From positions 1-34,789 of the forward strand of contig NZ_LMUO01000009.1 of the NCBI RefSeq assembly GCF_009765905.1: DNA of 34,789 bases. Direction: 5' to 3'. Made by a program: the position numbers and the translations under genes. The notes beneath the pieces are model-generated. The model searched no databases. It was not told the DNA's origin and worked only from the letters and a program-made list of their open reading frames with translations. Of the stretch, positions 16,564 to 26,017 are shown piece after piece. Origin of the DNA: Mucilaginibacter sp. L196 (GTDB taxonomy: Bacteria; Bacteroidota; Bacteroidia; Sphingobacteriales; Sphingobacteriaceae). Each line of letters opens with the position of its first letter. Position 1 is the first letter of the stretch.

Positions 16564-18260
16564 TGTTAAATACAATGATTAAGAACATGAAAAAGATATT
16601 TTTTGGAATAACAGGCATTTTATTTATCTGCCTGGTAATTTCCTCCTGCCACAAAATTGACGTGCCGGTAACTTCGGAGCTTACCCCGTCTGTATTTCCA
16701 ATAACCCAGGCACAATTTGAGGAAGCCTCGGGCCCGGTTTACATTGCTGTGAGAAATGACTACTCCGGATCTTACTTTTTTTGCGAAGATGCTTCTACAG
16801 ACGAAGCCGTGCTACCAACATTCGGCGGTAACTGGCTTGATGGTAATAAGTATGTTGAATTGCATCGCCACACCTGGACACAGGATAACGCCTGGGTAAA
16901 TTCATTATGGACTTACTGCGAAAACATCATAGGCGTCAGCAATCAAACCTTATCCATATTTAATTCTGCCCCAACCGGCAGTGCTAAAAACACGGGTATA
17001 GCCGAAATAAAAACCATGCGTGCTTTTGCTTACTTCATGCTGATGGACAATTATGGTAATGTACCGTTAGATACGCTTTATGGCAATACCGTGTTACATA
17101 CTAATACGCCCCGCACACAAGTATTTACATGGATAGAAAGCCAGTTAAAGGCGGCAATTCCATATTTACCAACCGCAACAGGTACTACAACATATGGTAA
17201 ACCAACTCAATGGTTCGCCTACTCCCTGCTTGCAAAAATGTATCTTAATGCACAGGTTTACACGGGGACAAGCCGCAATGATGACTGCATTGCCGCCTGC
17301 GATCAGGTTATAAGTTCAGGGTCTTTCGGGCTTGAACCGATGGCAACCTATTTGCAACAATTTTATCCTACTAATGGGCCGAGCATGAAGGAATTCATTT
17401 TCGCAATACCTTATGATGCATCGGTAACAAGCGGCTATATGTTCTATGCAAGATATGACCTAAACCGTAACTTGGGTATAAAGTACTCATATTCCGGTTC
17501 AACGGCAGGTTCTTATGTCGACCCTGTATTGAACCAAAGTACTGGTAACGGTTTGGTAAATAATCAACCAAGCGGGCCGCGAATGACAACAGCTTCCTAT
17601 TATGCCCATTTTGACGACCCCAATGATATACGTAATAAACAATGGTTAACAGGCCCGCAGTATTGGGCTGATGGTACGCCCATAATGGTCTATACAACCA
17701 ATTTAGGATATAACCAGTTTTATACCGGTAGTAACCCATCCGGTAGTTATACTTATGCGCTTAACATAACCCCGTTGGTAGATAATGGGTCACGCAACGG
17801 GGCAACATCATTTGACCTGGGTAACGACGAAATTGCCTGGAACATAGGTATTCGTAACATCAAGTTTTTTCCTGACTATACTAATACGATCAGCAGGAAC
17901 CAGAACAATGACATACCAGTTTTCCGTTATTCCGATATCATACTAATGAAAGCTGAAGCGATTTTAAGAGGAGGCACAGCAACTTTAGGTGCCACAGCGC
18001 TGTCATTGATCAACCAGATAAAAGCCGTTCGTACCACTACACCGGCATTAGCCAGCGTAACGCTTAACGATATCTATAACGAACGTTGCAAAGAGTTCGC
18101 CTGGGAATCATGGCACCGTAATGACATGATCAGATTCGGTCATTACGAAGATAGCTGGGGCCTGGGTAAAACAAATACAGACACTTATCGTGAAATTTTC
18201 CCGATCCCTACTATAGGCTTTCAATCAAACCCTAAACTGGTGCAAAACACAGGTTATTAA
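16563..18260 (+). CDS. SusD/RagB-family glycan-binding lipoprotein
   Basis: A 565-residue cell-surface lipoprotein that forms the lid of the SusC transporter and captures the glycan. A lipoprotein signal (MKKIFFGITGILFICLVISSC) gives a modified Cys near residue 29; the start may be the ATG at 16563, overlapping the susC stop, or the one at 16587 that gives a shorter signal. TPR-like helices and the C-terminal SusD region (AEAILRGGTATLGATALSLINQIKAVRT, ERCKEFAWESWHRNDMIRFG) are clear. It is followed by a strong hairpin terminator, so susCD may be transcribed at a higher level than the enzymes behind it. Confidence 0.95.
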   Translation: MLNTMIKNMKKIFFGITGILFICLVISSCHKIDVPVTSELTPSVFPITQAQFEEASGPVYIAVRNDYSGSYFFCEDASTDEAVLPTFGGNWLDGNKYVELHRHTWTQDNAWVNSLWTYCENIIGVSNQTLSIFNSAPTGSAKNTGIAEIKTMRAFAYFMLMDNYGNVPLDTLYGNTVLHTNTPRTQVFTWIESQLKAAIPYLPTATGTTTYGKPTQWFAYSLLAKMYLNAQVYTGTSRNDDCIAACDQVISSGSFGLEPMATYLQQFYPTNGPSMKEFIFAIPYDASVTSGYMFYARYDLNRNLGIKYSYSGSTAGSYVDPVLNQSTGNGLVNNQPSGPRMTTASYYAHFDDPNDIRNKQWLTGPQYWADGTPIMVYTTNLGYNQFYTGSNPSGSYTYALNITPLVDNGSRNGATSFDLGNDEIAWNIGIRNIKFFPDYTNTISRNQNNDIPVFRYSDIILMKAEAILRGGTATLGATALSLINQIKAVRTTTPALASVTLNDIYNERCKEFAWESWHRNDMIRFGHYEDSWGLGKTNTDTYREIFPIPTIGFQSNPKLVQNTGY

Positions 18261-18291
18261 TAGAATATAATATAAAGTTTGATATGTGTTG

Positions 18292-18327
18292 ATAATAGAA
18301 TGTGGGCTACAACCCGCATTCTATTAT
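18292..18327 (+). terminator. Strong hairpin between susD and the GH89 gene
   Basis: A 15-bp stem (ATAATAGAATGTGGG at 18292-18306 with its partner at 18313-18327, one G-T pair), loop CTACAA, then a T run. Its position inside the upstream extension of the next frame argues that the GH89 gene starts downstream, at 18391. It would limit read-through from susCD. Confidence 0.8.
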
Positions 18328-18390
18328 TTTTTAATGATATTTAATAGCGTAATACTAACCTATTACTACCCTATTTTATATCCTCTGTTT

Positions 18391-20610
18391 ATGAAAAAAA
18401 ATAATTACTATCTTAAATTCAGTATTAGTGTTTTGCTTGCAATTGTTGTAGGTAATACTAAGGTATTGGCGCAACTTAACATTCCTGCATCTTATGCGCT
18501 CATTAAAAGGGTAATCCCCCAAAGATATTCATCATTTATGGTTGAACCACTTACAGCTGGCGATAAAGATGATTTTGAAATCGAAAGCAAACACAATAAA
18601 ATTATATTAAGAGGTAATAATGGTGTCGCGGTAGCCTCGGCACTGTATAACTATCTTACTCAATATTGCCATTGCCAGGTAACCTGGAACGGTACTAATC
18701 TAAACTTACCTAAAGTGTTGCCAGTTGTTCCACATAAAATTCATAAAACAACCCCGTATAATTACCGCTATTACCTTAATTATTGCACTTTTAACTACAG
18801 CATGAGCTGGTGGGGTTGGGACAGGTGGCAAAAGGAAATTGACTGGATGGCCCTCCACGGCATCAACATGCCGCTGGCGCTCACCGGGCAGGAATATACC
18901 TGGTACGAAGTTTACAAAAGCATGGGTTTTTCTGATGCTGATTTAAAGGATTTTTTCTGCGGCCCTGCTTATTTTTCATGGTTCTGGATGGGGAATCTGG
19001 ATGGTTGGGGTGGTCCGCTGCCATTAAGCTGGATGCAAAGTCATCGTGATTTACAGCAAAAGATACTACGGAGCGAACGCGACTTGGGTATGACACCAAT
19101 TCTACAATCTTTCACCGGGCATGTACCGCCATCATTCCAAAAATATTTTCCGGCATCAAAACTTAAAAAAATTAACTGGAACAACGGCTTTGCCGATACT
19201 TATATATTAGATACTAAAGATTCGCTTTTTGCCGAAATAGGTCGCAGGTTTATTGAAACACAAACCAGACTTTACGGAACAGATCATTTATATTCTGCCG
19301 ATACCTTTAATGAGAACGAACCGCCAACCAATGATACGAGCTACCTTTCGGCTTTAAGTGCACGGGTGTACCAGGCCATGAGCAATGCCGACCCAAAAGC
19401 AACATGGGTAATGCAGGGATGGTTGTTTTACAATGATAGGAAATTTTGGAAGGCCCCCCAGATTAAGGCTTTGCTGGACGCTGTACCCAATGAGCACATG
19501 ATAATTCTTGATCTGGCTGCCGAGATTGAACCGGTTTGGAAACGTACCGATGCCTTTTACGGCAAACCTTGGATATGGAATATGCTGCACAACTTTGGAG
19601 GTAACATTGTACTTTTTGGCCGTATGAGCGAAGTAGCCAATGGTCCGGCAACAGCGTTGAAAGATCCAAAATCAAAGCAAATGGAGGGGATAGGCCTTAC
19701 AATGGAAGCTATTGAACAAAACCCAGTGCTTTATGAGCTCATGACCAGCAATACCTGGCAGGATGAACCCATTAATCTTGATGAATGGTTAAAACAGTAC
19801 CAAGTAAACCGATATGGCCATATTAATAAATACACACAACAAGCCTGGAAGGTACTACGCAATACCGTTTATAACGGCGGAAACATTATAAGAGACGGGT
19901 CGGAATCTATTATTACCGGTAGGCCAACGCTTGATTCCAATACCGTTTGGACACATACAACTCTCAACTATAAACCCCAATATTTTTTGCCCGCCTGGGA
20001 TGCGATGATGAAGGCTATCCCAAGCTGTAGCAGCAGTGATGGCTTCCGCTATGACCTGGTGGATGTAACCCGGCAGGCACTGGCCAACTACGCACTGCCA
20101 TTGCAAATCAAGTGGGTAAATGCCTATCGCCAAAAAAATAGAGCTGATTTTGAAAAATACAGTCGGGAATATTTGCAACTTATTAGCGATATGGATGCGC
20201 TGTTAGCAACCCGTAAGGATTTTTTATTGGGCCCATGGCTGGCTGATGCCCGTAAACAAGGTAATACCATAACCGAAAAGGATTTGTATGAACGCAATGC
20301 ACGTGATCTGATTACCCTTTGGGGTAATGCCAATAGTCCGCTGCATGAGTACTCGTGCAGACAATGGAGTGGATTGCTCAATGATTTCTATAAAGTTAGG
20401 TGGGAGAAGTTTTTCGCTTTACTGGATAATGCGCTACGACAAGGGAAGGAAGCTGATATAACGGGCTTTGATAAATCAATAAGCCAATGGGAATGGCAAT
20501 GGGTAAACAGCCATAAAAATTACCCGTTGCAAGCCAGTGGTAACAGTATAAGCCAGGCCAATGCTATTTATAATAAATATCGTAAAGTGATAGGGGCGGT
20601 TTATAAATAA
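18391..20610 (+). CDS. GH89 alpha-N-acetylglucosaminidase (NAGLU-like)
   Basis: Hydrolyses terminal alpha-linked GlcNAc. The 739 residues have a signal peptide (MKKNNYYLKFSISVLLAIVV to LAQ), an N-terminal GH89 domain, the (beta/alpha)8 core and a helical C-terminal domain. Alignment with human NAGLU from memory places the two catalytic glutamates at Glu308 (ADTFNENEPP; human Glu316) and Glu378 (LDLAAEIEPVW; human Glu446), and the following MLHNFGGN stretch is conserved. The ATG at 18391 is chosen because it gives the signal peptide and lies after the terminator; the frame is open from 18286. It is 16 nt before the acetyltransferase gene. In mammals the enzyme acts on heparan sulfate; in this locus an alpha-GlcNAc on uronic acid or inositol is a better fit. 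Confidence 0.95.
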   Translation: MKKNNYYLKFSISVLLAIVVGNTKVLAQLNIPASYALIKRVIPQRYSSFMVEPLTAGDKDDFEIESKHNKIILRGNNGVAVASALYNYLTQYCHCQVTWNGTNLNLPKVLPVVPHKIHKTTPYNYRYYLNYCTFNYSMSWWGWDRWQKEIDWMALHGINMPLALTGQEYTWYEVYKSMGFSDADLKDFFCGPAYFSWFWMGNLDGWGGPLPLSWMQSHRDLQQKILRSERDLGMTPILQSFTGHVPPSFQKYFPASKLKKINWNNGFADTYILDTKDSLFAEIGRRFIETQTRLYGTDHLYSADTFNENEPPTNDTSYLSALSARVYQAMSNADPKATWVMQGWLFYNDRKFWKAPQIKALLDAVPNEHMIILDLAAEIEPVWKRTDAFYGKPWIWNMLHNFGGNIVLFGRMSEVANGPATALKDPKSKQMEGIGLTMEAIEQNPVLYELMTSNTWQDEPINLDEWLKQYQVNRYGHINKYTQQAWKVLRNTVYNGGNIIRDGSESIITGRPTLDSNTVWTHTTLNYKPQYFLPAWDAMMKAIPSCSSSDGFRYDLVDVTRQALANYALPLQIKWVNAYRQKNRADFEKYSREYLQLISDMDALLATRKDFLLGPWLADARKQGNTITEKDLYERNARDLITLWGNANSPLHEYSCRQWSGLLNDFYKVRWEKFFALLDNALRQGKEADITGFDKSISQWEWQWVNSHKNYPLQASGNSISQANAIYNKYRKVIGAVYK

Positions 20611-20626
20611 TGAAATATTTAAAAAA

Positions 20627-21784
20627 ATGACAACGCCATCACCCATACAACCAATTAAACGGCTGGTCTCTCTCGACGCCCTTCGTGGGTTTGATATGTT
20701 CTGGATAATGAGTGGCGAGCAGATCGTCCATACGCTGGCAAAGGTTACGCAATGGCCGGTGCTTTTATGGTTTTCGGGTCAGCTGCACCATACGGTATGG
20801 AATGGTATCACTTTTTATGATATGATCTTTCCATTATTCCTGTTCATCGCCGGTGTATCTATGCCTTACTCCATGGGCAATAAAATTGCAAAAGCTGGTG
20901 TCCAATCAGCCAATCAACTGTCGGCAAAAACTAAGCGGGGCATTTATCTTTCCATGTTACGGCGCACATTGATATTAATACTGCTGGGTATGGTGGTAAA
21001 TGGCGCGCTTAAATTTAACGGATATGAAAATACACGTTTTGCCAGCGTATTGGGTCGTATAGGTCTGGCCTGGTTTTTTGCCGGCCTCATCTACCTTAAT
21101 TTCAATTTGCGCGGACAAATAATATGGTTTGTAGGGATTTTGATCGGATATTGGGCGGCTATGCTATTTATCCCAGTGCCCGGATATGGGGCTGGCGTAT
21201 TAACTATGCGGGGCTCGCTCGAATCATATATAGACAGGTTGTTGCTGCCCGGCAGGCTGCATGATAAAATACACGACCCTGAAGGCATACTCTCTACCAT
21301 ACCCGCTATCGGCACAGCATTGCTTGGTGTATTTACTGGTAGCTTTTTAAAATGGCAATCGCCCCGTTGGCCTATGTATAAAAAAGGGTTGTTGCTTTTT
21401 GGTGCAGGTTTAGTGTTGATAGCCTTAGGTTTGTTATGGAATGCGGAGTTTCCTATTAATAAACGCTTATGGTCAAGCTCATTCGTGTTATATGTGGGCG
21501 GCTGGAGCCTGATCTTGTTATCAATATTTTACCTGGTTATTGATGTAGCAGGCGCCAAAAAGTGGGCCATCCCTTTTGTGTGGATAGGCACTAATTCTAT
21601 ATTGATCTATCTGTGTTCAGAAGGCCTGGTTGATTTCGGGCATACTGCCGACTATCTGCTAGGCGGACTTGTTCACTTAACCCCGCTGGCATGGCAAGCC
21701 GTATGGACAGCAGTAAGTGTTACCCTGATACAACTCCTGTTTTTATACATGTTGTATCGCAATAAATTGTTTTTAAAAGTTTAA
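20627..21784 (+). CDS. HGSNAT-like membrane N-acetyltransferase (DUF5009 / COG4299)
   Basis: A 385-residue polytopic inner-membrane protein related to heparan-alpha-glucosaminide N-acetyltransferase. It begins with the family signature RLVSLDALRGFDMFWIM and contains HTVWNGITFYDMIFPLFLFIAG, where His55 aligns with the active-site His of human HGSNAT (HxxWNG). About ten to eleven hydrophobic segments follow. The human enzyme uses cytosolic acetyl-CoA to acetylate terminal alpha-glucosamine on the far side of the membrane; bacterial members are less studied. Lying between GH89 (16-nt gap) and GH28 (22-nt gap), it could acetylate a free alpha-GlcN so that the GH89 enzyme can remove it. The family call is firm; the direction and acceptor are inferred. 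Confidence 0.88.
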   Translation: MTTPSPIQPIKRLVSLDALRGFDMFWIMSGEQIVHTLAKVTQWPVLLWFSGQLHHTVWNGITFYDMIFPLFLFIAGVSMPYSMGNKIAKAGVQSANQLSAKTKRGIYLSMLRRTLILILLGMVVNGALKFNGYENTRFASVLGRIGLAWFFAGLIYLNFNLRGQIIWFVGILIGYWAAMLFIPVPGYGAGVLTMRGSLESYIDRLLLPGRLHDKIHDPEGILSTIPAIGTALLGVFTGSFLKWQSPRWPMYKKGLLLFGAGLVLIALGLLWNAEFPINKRLWSSSFVLYVGGWSLILLSIFYLVIDVAGAKKWAIPFVWIGTNSILIYLCSEGLVDFGHTADYLLGGLVHLTPLAWQAVWTAVSVTLIQLLFLYMLYRNKLFLKV

Positions 21785-21806
21785 CCAATTATATCATTCT
21801 ATTTAC

Positions 21807-23351
21807 ATGAAATATTCTTTCAAAATAGTATTTGCCGTTTTGTTATCCGGTTTTATCAGCGTAACGGTATCGGCACAAATAAAAACTTATAATATCAGGC
21901 ATTATGGCGCCATTGCCGATGGTAAAACTAATAACACAACAGCTATCCAAAAAGCGATCGATAAAGCGTCAGCTAATGGCGGTGGGCGGGTTTTAGTTCC
22001 TGCCGGGAAGTTTGTTACCGGGGTACTAAATCTTCAATCGAATGTTGAACTGCATCTTGATAAAAACGCATTCCTGTTGGGAAGCACGCTACGTACCGAT
22101 TACGGTGCAGGCAAAGCTTCGGCGCTAATTGTATCTAATCATCAGCATCATATTGCCATAACCGGACACGGTACTATTGACGGACAAGGTCATGAGCTGT
22201 TAAAAGATATTTATCGCCGCTTAAATGCCGGTACTTTGCAGGATACTGAATGGCGCAAACCTAATCCCTGGCACCAGATGCGACCAACAGAAGATAACCG
22301 CCCTAAACTTATTGAATTTAAAAACTGTGACGATATACATATTAAGAGCATAACTATTAAAAATGGTTTATGCTGGACACAGAATTATAAAAGTTGCTCA
22401 AACCTGGTGATTGACAGCATAAAGGTGGAAAATGTTACCTACTGGAATAATGACGGGATTGATATTGTTGACTGTAAAAATGTAAAGCTGACCAACAGTT
22501 TTTTTAACGCTGCCGATGATGGTATCTGCCTTAAATCAGAAGACCCTAATGGTGCCTGCGAAAATGTTTACGTGGCAAATTGCAGGGTACGCTCAAGCGC
22601 GAGCGCGGTAAAGTTGGGTACCGGATCATTGGGTGGATTTAAGAAGATCACCATTAGGCACATTGCTGTTTATGATACTTACCGTTCGGCTATAGCTATT
22701 GAAACGGTTGACGGCGGAGTACTTGAGGATGTTGATATACGCGACATCGTGGCTAAAAATACCGGCAATGCAATTGTAATAAGGCTAGGCCATCGTAACA
22801 AAAAAGGAGATGCCGGTGTACTGCGCAGGGTATATATTGGTAATGTAAAAGTTGATGTTCCTGCTGGTAAACCCGATGCTGGTTACGCTATGGAAGGGCC
22901 TATAGTTTCGGCGCCGCATAATGTTTTTCCATCATCTGTTACAGGGATACCCGGTAGCAGGGTAGAGGATGTCACGCTTGAAAATATCACCATCAATTAT
23001 GCAGGAGGGGCAAAAAAAGAGGTGGCTGATTTTGGCATAGATAGTCTTGAAAGAGTACCCGAAAGAATATCTAACTACCCTGAATTTTCCATGTTTGGCG
23101 AATTACCTGCCTGGGGCTTTTACATCAGACATGCCGATGGTATTAAAATTAAAAACATGGTACTAACCTGTAAGGGAACTGATTATCGCCCCGCTTTTAT
23201 TGCCGATGATGTAAAAGGGCTCAGCTTAAATGCGCTAAACATCTCGCAGGTAAAAACTAAACCGGCGGTATTACTCAACAAAGTAAGCGGTTTGGTTTTA
23301 AAAGATATTAAGATACCTGGCAGCGCCAAACAAAATATACAGGTGCAATAG
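21807..23351 (+). CDS. GH28-family beta-helix glycoside hydrolase with altered active-site motifs
   Basis: A secreted 514-residue right-handed parallel beta-helix enzyme with a signal peptide (to VSAQ). It opens with YNIRHYGAIADGKTNNTTAIQKAID, as in exo-polygalacturonases. The acid residues of GH28 are present as NNDGIDI and AADDGICLKS, but the usual GHG(x)S(x)GS motif reads ASAVKLGTGSLGGF, without the His, and the RIK motif is not evident (RSAIAIE). This divergent subgroup is common in Bacteroidota and its substrates are poorly known. It ends the first operon; the LacI operator follows 18 nt later. An alpha-uronosidase acting on a GlcA- or GalA-linked inositol glycan is possible but unproven. 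Confidence 0.85.
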   Translation: MKYSFKIVFAVLLSGFISVTVSAQIKTYNIRHYGAIADGKTNNTTAIQKAIDKASANGGGRVLVPAGKFVTGVLNLQSNVELHLDKNAFLLGSTLRTDYGAGKASALIVSNHQHHIAITGHGTIDGQGHELLKDIYRRLNAGTLQDTEWRKPNPWHQMRPTEDNRPKLIEFKNCDDIHIKSITIKNGLCWTQNYKSCSNLVIDSIKVENVTYWNNDGIDIVDCKNVKLTNSFFNAADDGICLKSEDPNGACENVYVANCRVRSSASAVKLGTGSLGGFKKITIRHIAVYDTYRSAIAIETVDGGVLEDVDIRDIVAKNTGNAIVIRLGHRNKKGDAGVLRRVYIGNVKVDVPAGKPDAGYAMEGPIVSAPHNVFPSSVTGIPGSRVEDVTLENITINYAGGAKKEVADFGIDSLERVPERISNYPEFSMFGELPAWGFYIRHADGIKIKNMVLTCKGTDYRPAFIADDVKGLSLNALNISQVKTKPAVLLNKVSGLVLKDIKIPGSAKQNIQVQ

Positions 23352-23369
23352 CCTGTGAATTAACCATTG

Positions 23370-23389
23370 TTACGTAAACGATTACGTAA
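23370..23389. promoter_or_regulatory. LacI-type operator upstream of the symporter-MIOX operon
   Basis: TTACGTAAACGATTACGTAA is palindromic except at the central pair flanking CG, and shares 18 of 20 positions with the site at 13253-13272; both are followed by ATAAA. It lies about 80 nt before the symporter start and just upstream of a promoter-like TAAATTTT at 23421, suggesting direct control of the second operon by the same LacI protein. Confidence 0.75.
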
Positions 23390-23469
23390 ATAAAAGGCCG
23401 CGATAAATAATATATCGCTGTAAATTTTATCAACTTTAAATTATCCAATTAAAAAAAACCTTACTGTAA

Positions 23470-25095
23470 ATGAACCATCTTTCGGGCTACGACTATACTG
23501 TTTTCTTCATTTACTTTATTGTAGTTACCAGTTATGGGTATTGGGTGTATCGTAATAAAAGATCGACACATAGCAAAACAAAAGATTACTTTTTGGCCGA
23601 AGGTTCGCTCACCTGGTGGGCTATCGGGGCATCAATCATCGCGTCCAATATTTCAGCCGAACATTTTATTGGCATGTCGGGCTCTGGCTTTGCAATGGGT
23701 TTGGCCATAGCCAGCTATGAATGGATGGCCGCGGCTACGCTTATTATCGTGGCCATATTCTTTCTGCCCATCTACATTAAAAATCATATTTATACCATGC
23801 CGCAGTTTCTTGCAAACAGGTATAATGATACGGTTAGTACTGTTCTGGCTGTTTTTTGGCTCTTGGTATATGTGTTTGTAAATCTTACTTCCATTTATTT
23901 TTTGGGCGCGGCCGCTATAGAAACCATTACTGGCATATCATTCAGCACCTGTATTGTAGCGTTGGGTATATTTTCCATCGTTATTACGCTTGGCGGTATG
24001 AAAGTGATTGGTTATACCGATGTGATACAGGTTTTTGTTTTAATTATGGGCGGCTTGGTTACCTGTTATCTTTCGTTGCATTTAATAGCAGATAAACTTG
24101 GTGTAAAAACTGTGTTTGAGGCCCTGCCATTATTAAAAAAGAATGCCGGTGATCATTTCCACATGATCTTTCCCCCCGGGCATAAATATTATAATGACTT
24201 GCCGGGAATAGCTGTTTTGGCCGGTGGGATGTGGATCAATAACCTTAACTATTGGGGCTGTAATCAGTATATTATACAGCGCGCCTTGGGTGCTGATTTG
24301 AAAACCGGCCGCAACGGATTAATGTTTGCCGCCTTTTTAAAATTACTTGTACCCGTTATTGTGGTAATACCGGGAATTGCTGTTTATGTGTTATATAATC
24401 ATGGGTTTTATCACCATGAAATGACGGATGCGGCAGGCACTCTGAAACCTGACCACGCTTACCCTGTTTTGATGAACCTGCTGCCAACCGGCTTAAAAGG
24501 ATTAGCATTCGCGGCGCTTACTGCTGCCATAGTTGCTTCATTAGCCGGTAAGTGCAATAGTATCGCCACCATTTTTACACTTGATATTTATAAAAAATAT
24601 TTAAACAAAGGAGCATCAGAGCAACGCATGGTAAATGTGGGCAGGTGGGTTGTTATTGCAGCATCGCTTATTGCTATAGTTATAGCACCTGCCTTACGCA
24701 GTTTTGATCAGGTTTACCAGTTTATACAGGAGTATGTAGGTTTTATATCACCGGGAATACTGGCCATATTTTTACTTGGATTTTTCTGGAAACGAACAAC
24801 TTCGCGGGCAGCGCTTGCCGGGGCTGTGATAACCATTCCGCTTTCTGTGCTGTTTAAGTTTTTACCGCAGCTTACTAATGGGTACATCGCCGCTATCCCG
24901 TTTTTAAACCGCATGACCTGGGTTTTCTTCATTGTAAGTGCTTTGATGGTGATTATTACAATAGCTGATAGCAGCAAGCAAAATAAACAAATACTGCAAA
25001 TTGATAGTAAATTGTTTAAGGTAACACCGGCTTTCACTATATCAGCAGTGATTATCTGCGGTATCCTGGCGGCGTTGTATACAGTTTTTTGGTAA
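23470..25095 (+). CDS. Sodium:solute symporter (SSS/SGLT family), likely inositol or sugar importer
   Basis: A 541-residue inner-membrane transporter with about 13-14 hydrophobic segments. SSS features include WWAIGASIIASNISAEHFIGMSGSGFAMGLA in the TM1-TM2 region and MWINNLNYWGCNQYIIQRALGA mid-protein, as in SGLT-like sugar transporters. Eukaryotic relatives include the sodium/myo-inositol cotransporters. It is separated by 48 nt from a myo-inositol oxygenase gene on the same strand, so the most economical substrate is myo-inositol, though a monosaccharide released by the nearby glycosidases is also possible. It is the first gene behind the second LacI operator. Confidence 0.9.
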   Translation: MNHLSGYDYTVFFIYFIVVTSYGYWVYRNKRSTHSKTKDYFLAEGSLTWWAIGASIIASNISAEHFIGMSGSGFAMGLAIASYEWMAAATLIIVAIFFLPIYIKNHIYTMPQFLANRYNDTVSTVLAVFWLLVYVFVNLTSIYFLGAAAIETITGISFSTCIVALGIFSIVITLGGMKVIGYTDVIQVFVLIMGGLVTCYLSLHLIADKLGVKTVFEALPLLKKNAGDHFHMIFPPGHKYYNDLPGIAVLAGGMWINNLNYWGCNQYIIQRALGADLKTGRNGLMFAAFLKLLVPVIVVIPGIAVYVLYNHGFYHHEMTDAAGTLKPDHAYPVLMNLLPTGLKGLAFAALTAAIVASLAGKCNSIATIFTLDIYKKYLNKGASEQRMVNVGRWVVIAASLIAIVIAPALRSFDQVYQFIQEYVGFISPGILAIFLLGFFWKRTTSRAALAGAVITIPLSVLFKFLPQLTNGYIAAIPFLNRMTWVFFIVSALMVIITIADSSKQNKQILQIDSKLFKVTPAFTISAVIICGILAALYTVFW

Positions 25096-25143
25096 AATAA
25101 TAACGATTAATAAAAATAGTATTCATTAAATAATAAAAAAGTT

Positions 25144-26016
25144 ATGGCAAAACTAACTAAAGAGGAAATGTCTCCTTTACATAACCTCGATGATTGGGAT
25201 GAGGATGTACTCAAAAGATACCCAGAGGCCGGACAACCAGCCAAAGAAAAAGACGGATTCAGAAACTACGACAGCCCGGAGATAGACGGAGTGCGTGAAT
25301 TTTACCGGCTTAATCATAAATATCAAACTTATGATAATGTTTTAGCCAAAAAGGCCAACTTTTTGAAGTTTGACAAGAAGGAAATGCCCTGGTGGTCGGC
25401 AATGGAGTATCTTAATACACTAATAGATGATTCGGACCCTGACTTGCAGCTTGATCAGTTACAACATTTATTACAAACTGCCGAAGCCATACGTGCCGAC
25501 GGGCATCCGGATTGGTTTGTGCTTACCGGTTTTATACATGACCTGGGTAAAGTACTTTGCCTGTTTGGCGAGCCGCAATGGAATGTTGTGGGTGATTCAT
25601 ATCCGGTAGGGTGTAAATTTTCGGACAAGATAGTTTATCCTGAATTTTTTGCGGATAACCCCGATACGCATGACGAACGCTACAATACCAAATATGGTGT
25701 TTACTCACATCACTGCGGAATGGACAATGTACATATATCGTGGGGCCATGACGAATATCTGTATCATTTAACAAAAGATTACCTGCCCGAACCAGCCCTG
25801 TACATGATCCGATATCACTCGTTTTACTCACAGCACCGTGAACATGCTTATGATCATTTACTTAGCGCGCATGATCATGAAATGTTTAAATGGGTAGATA
25901 AATTTAATCCGTATGATCTGTATTCAAAAAGCCCGGTACAACCAGTGGTTTCGGAGCTAAAGCCTTATTATGAGGATCTGATTGCTAAATACCTCCCGGC
26001 AACCGTTAAATTATAA
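25144..26016 (+). CDS. myo-Inositol oxygenase (MIOX)
   Basis: Cytoplasmic di-iron dioxygenase converting myo-inositol and O2 to D-glucuronate. The 290 residues align along the whole human enzyme (285 residues), with motifs [40 protein letters not shown] and MIRYHSFY. All six iron ligands are present by alignment from memory: His108, His132, Asp133, His202, His225 and Asp258 (human His98, His123, Asp124, His194, His220, Asp253). No signal peptide. The enzyme is much better known in eukaryotes than bacteria, so acquisition by transfer is possible. Glucuronate would enter the hexuronate pathway, whose genes are not in this window. It follows the symporter, and a perfect hairpin follows its stop. 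Confidence 0.96.
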   Translation: MAKLTKEEMSPLHNLDDWDEDVLKRYPEAGQPAKEKDGFRNYDSPEIDGVREFYRLNHKYQTYDNVLAKKANFLKFDKKEMPWWSAMEYLNTLIDDSDPDLQLDQLQHLLQTAEAIRADGHPDWFVLTGFIHDLGKVLCLFGEPQWNVVGDSYPVGCKFSDKIVYPEFFADNPDTHDERYNTKYGVYSHHCGMDNVHISWGHDEYLYHLTKDYLPEPALYMIRYHSFYSQHREHAYDHLLSAHDHEMFKWVDKFNPYDLYSKSPVQPVVSELKPYYEDLIAKYLPATVKL

Positions 26017-26017
26017 G

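Noticed and set aside
19463..20381. Several minus-strand ORFs of 70-107 codons across the GH89 gene
   Set aside because: All overlap a clear conserved GH89 coding sequence and have no recognisable domains; they are shadows.
18391..21784. Heparan sulfate degradation locus
   Set aside because: NAGLU- and HGSNAT-like genes suggest it, but no heparinase-type lyase, sulfatase or GH88 is present in the window, while MIOX, GH92 and GH27 do not fit.
21807..23351. Pectin utilisation locus
   Set aside because: Only one divergent GH28 is present; no pectate lyase, methylesterase, GH105 or GH78 is seen.
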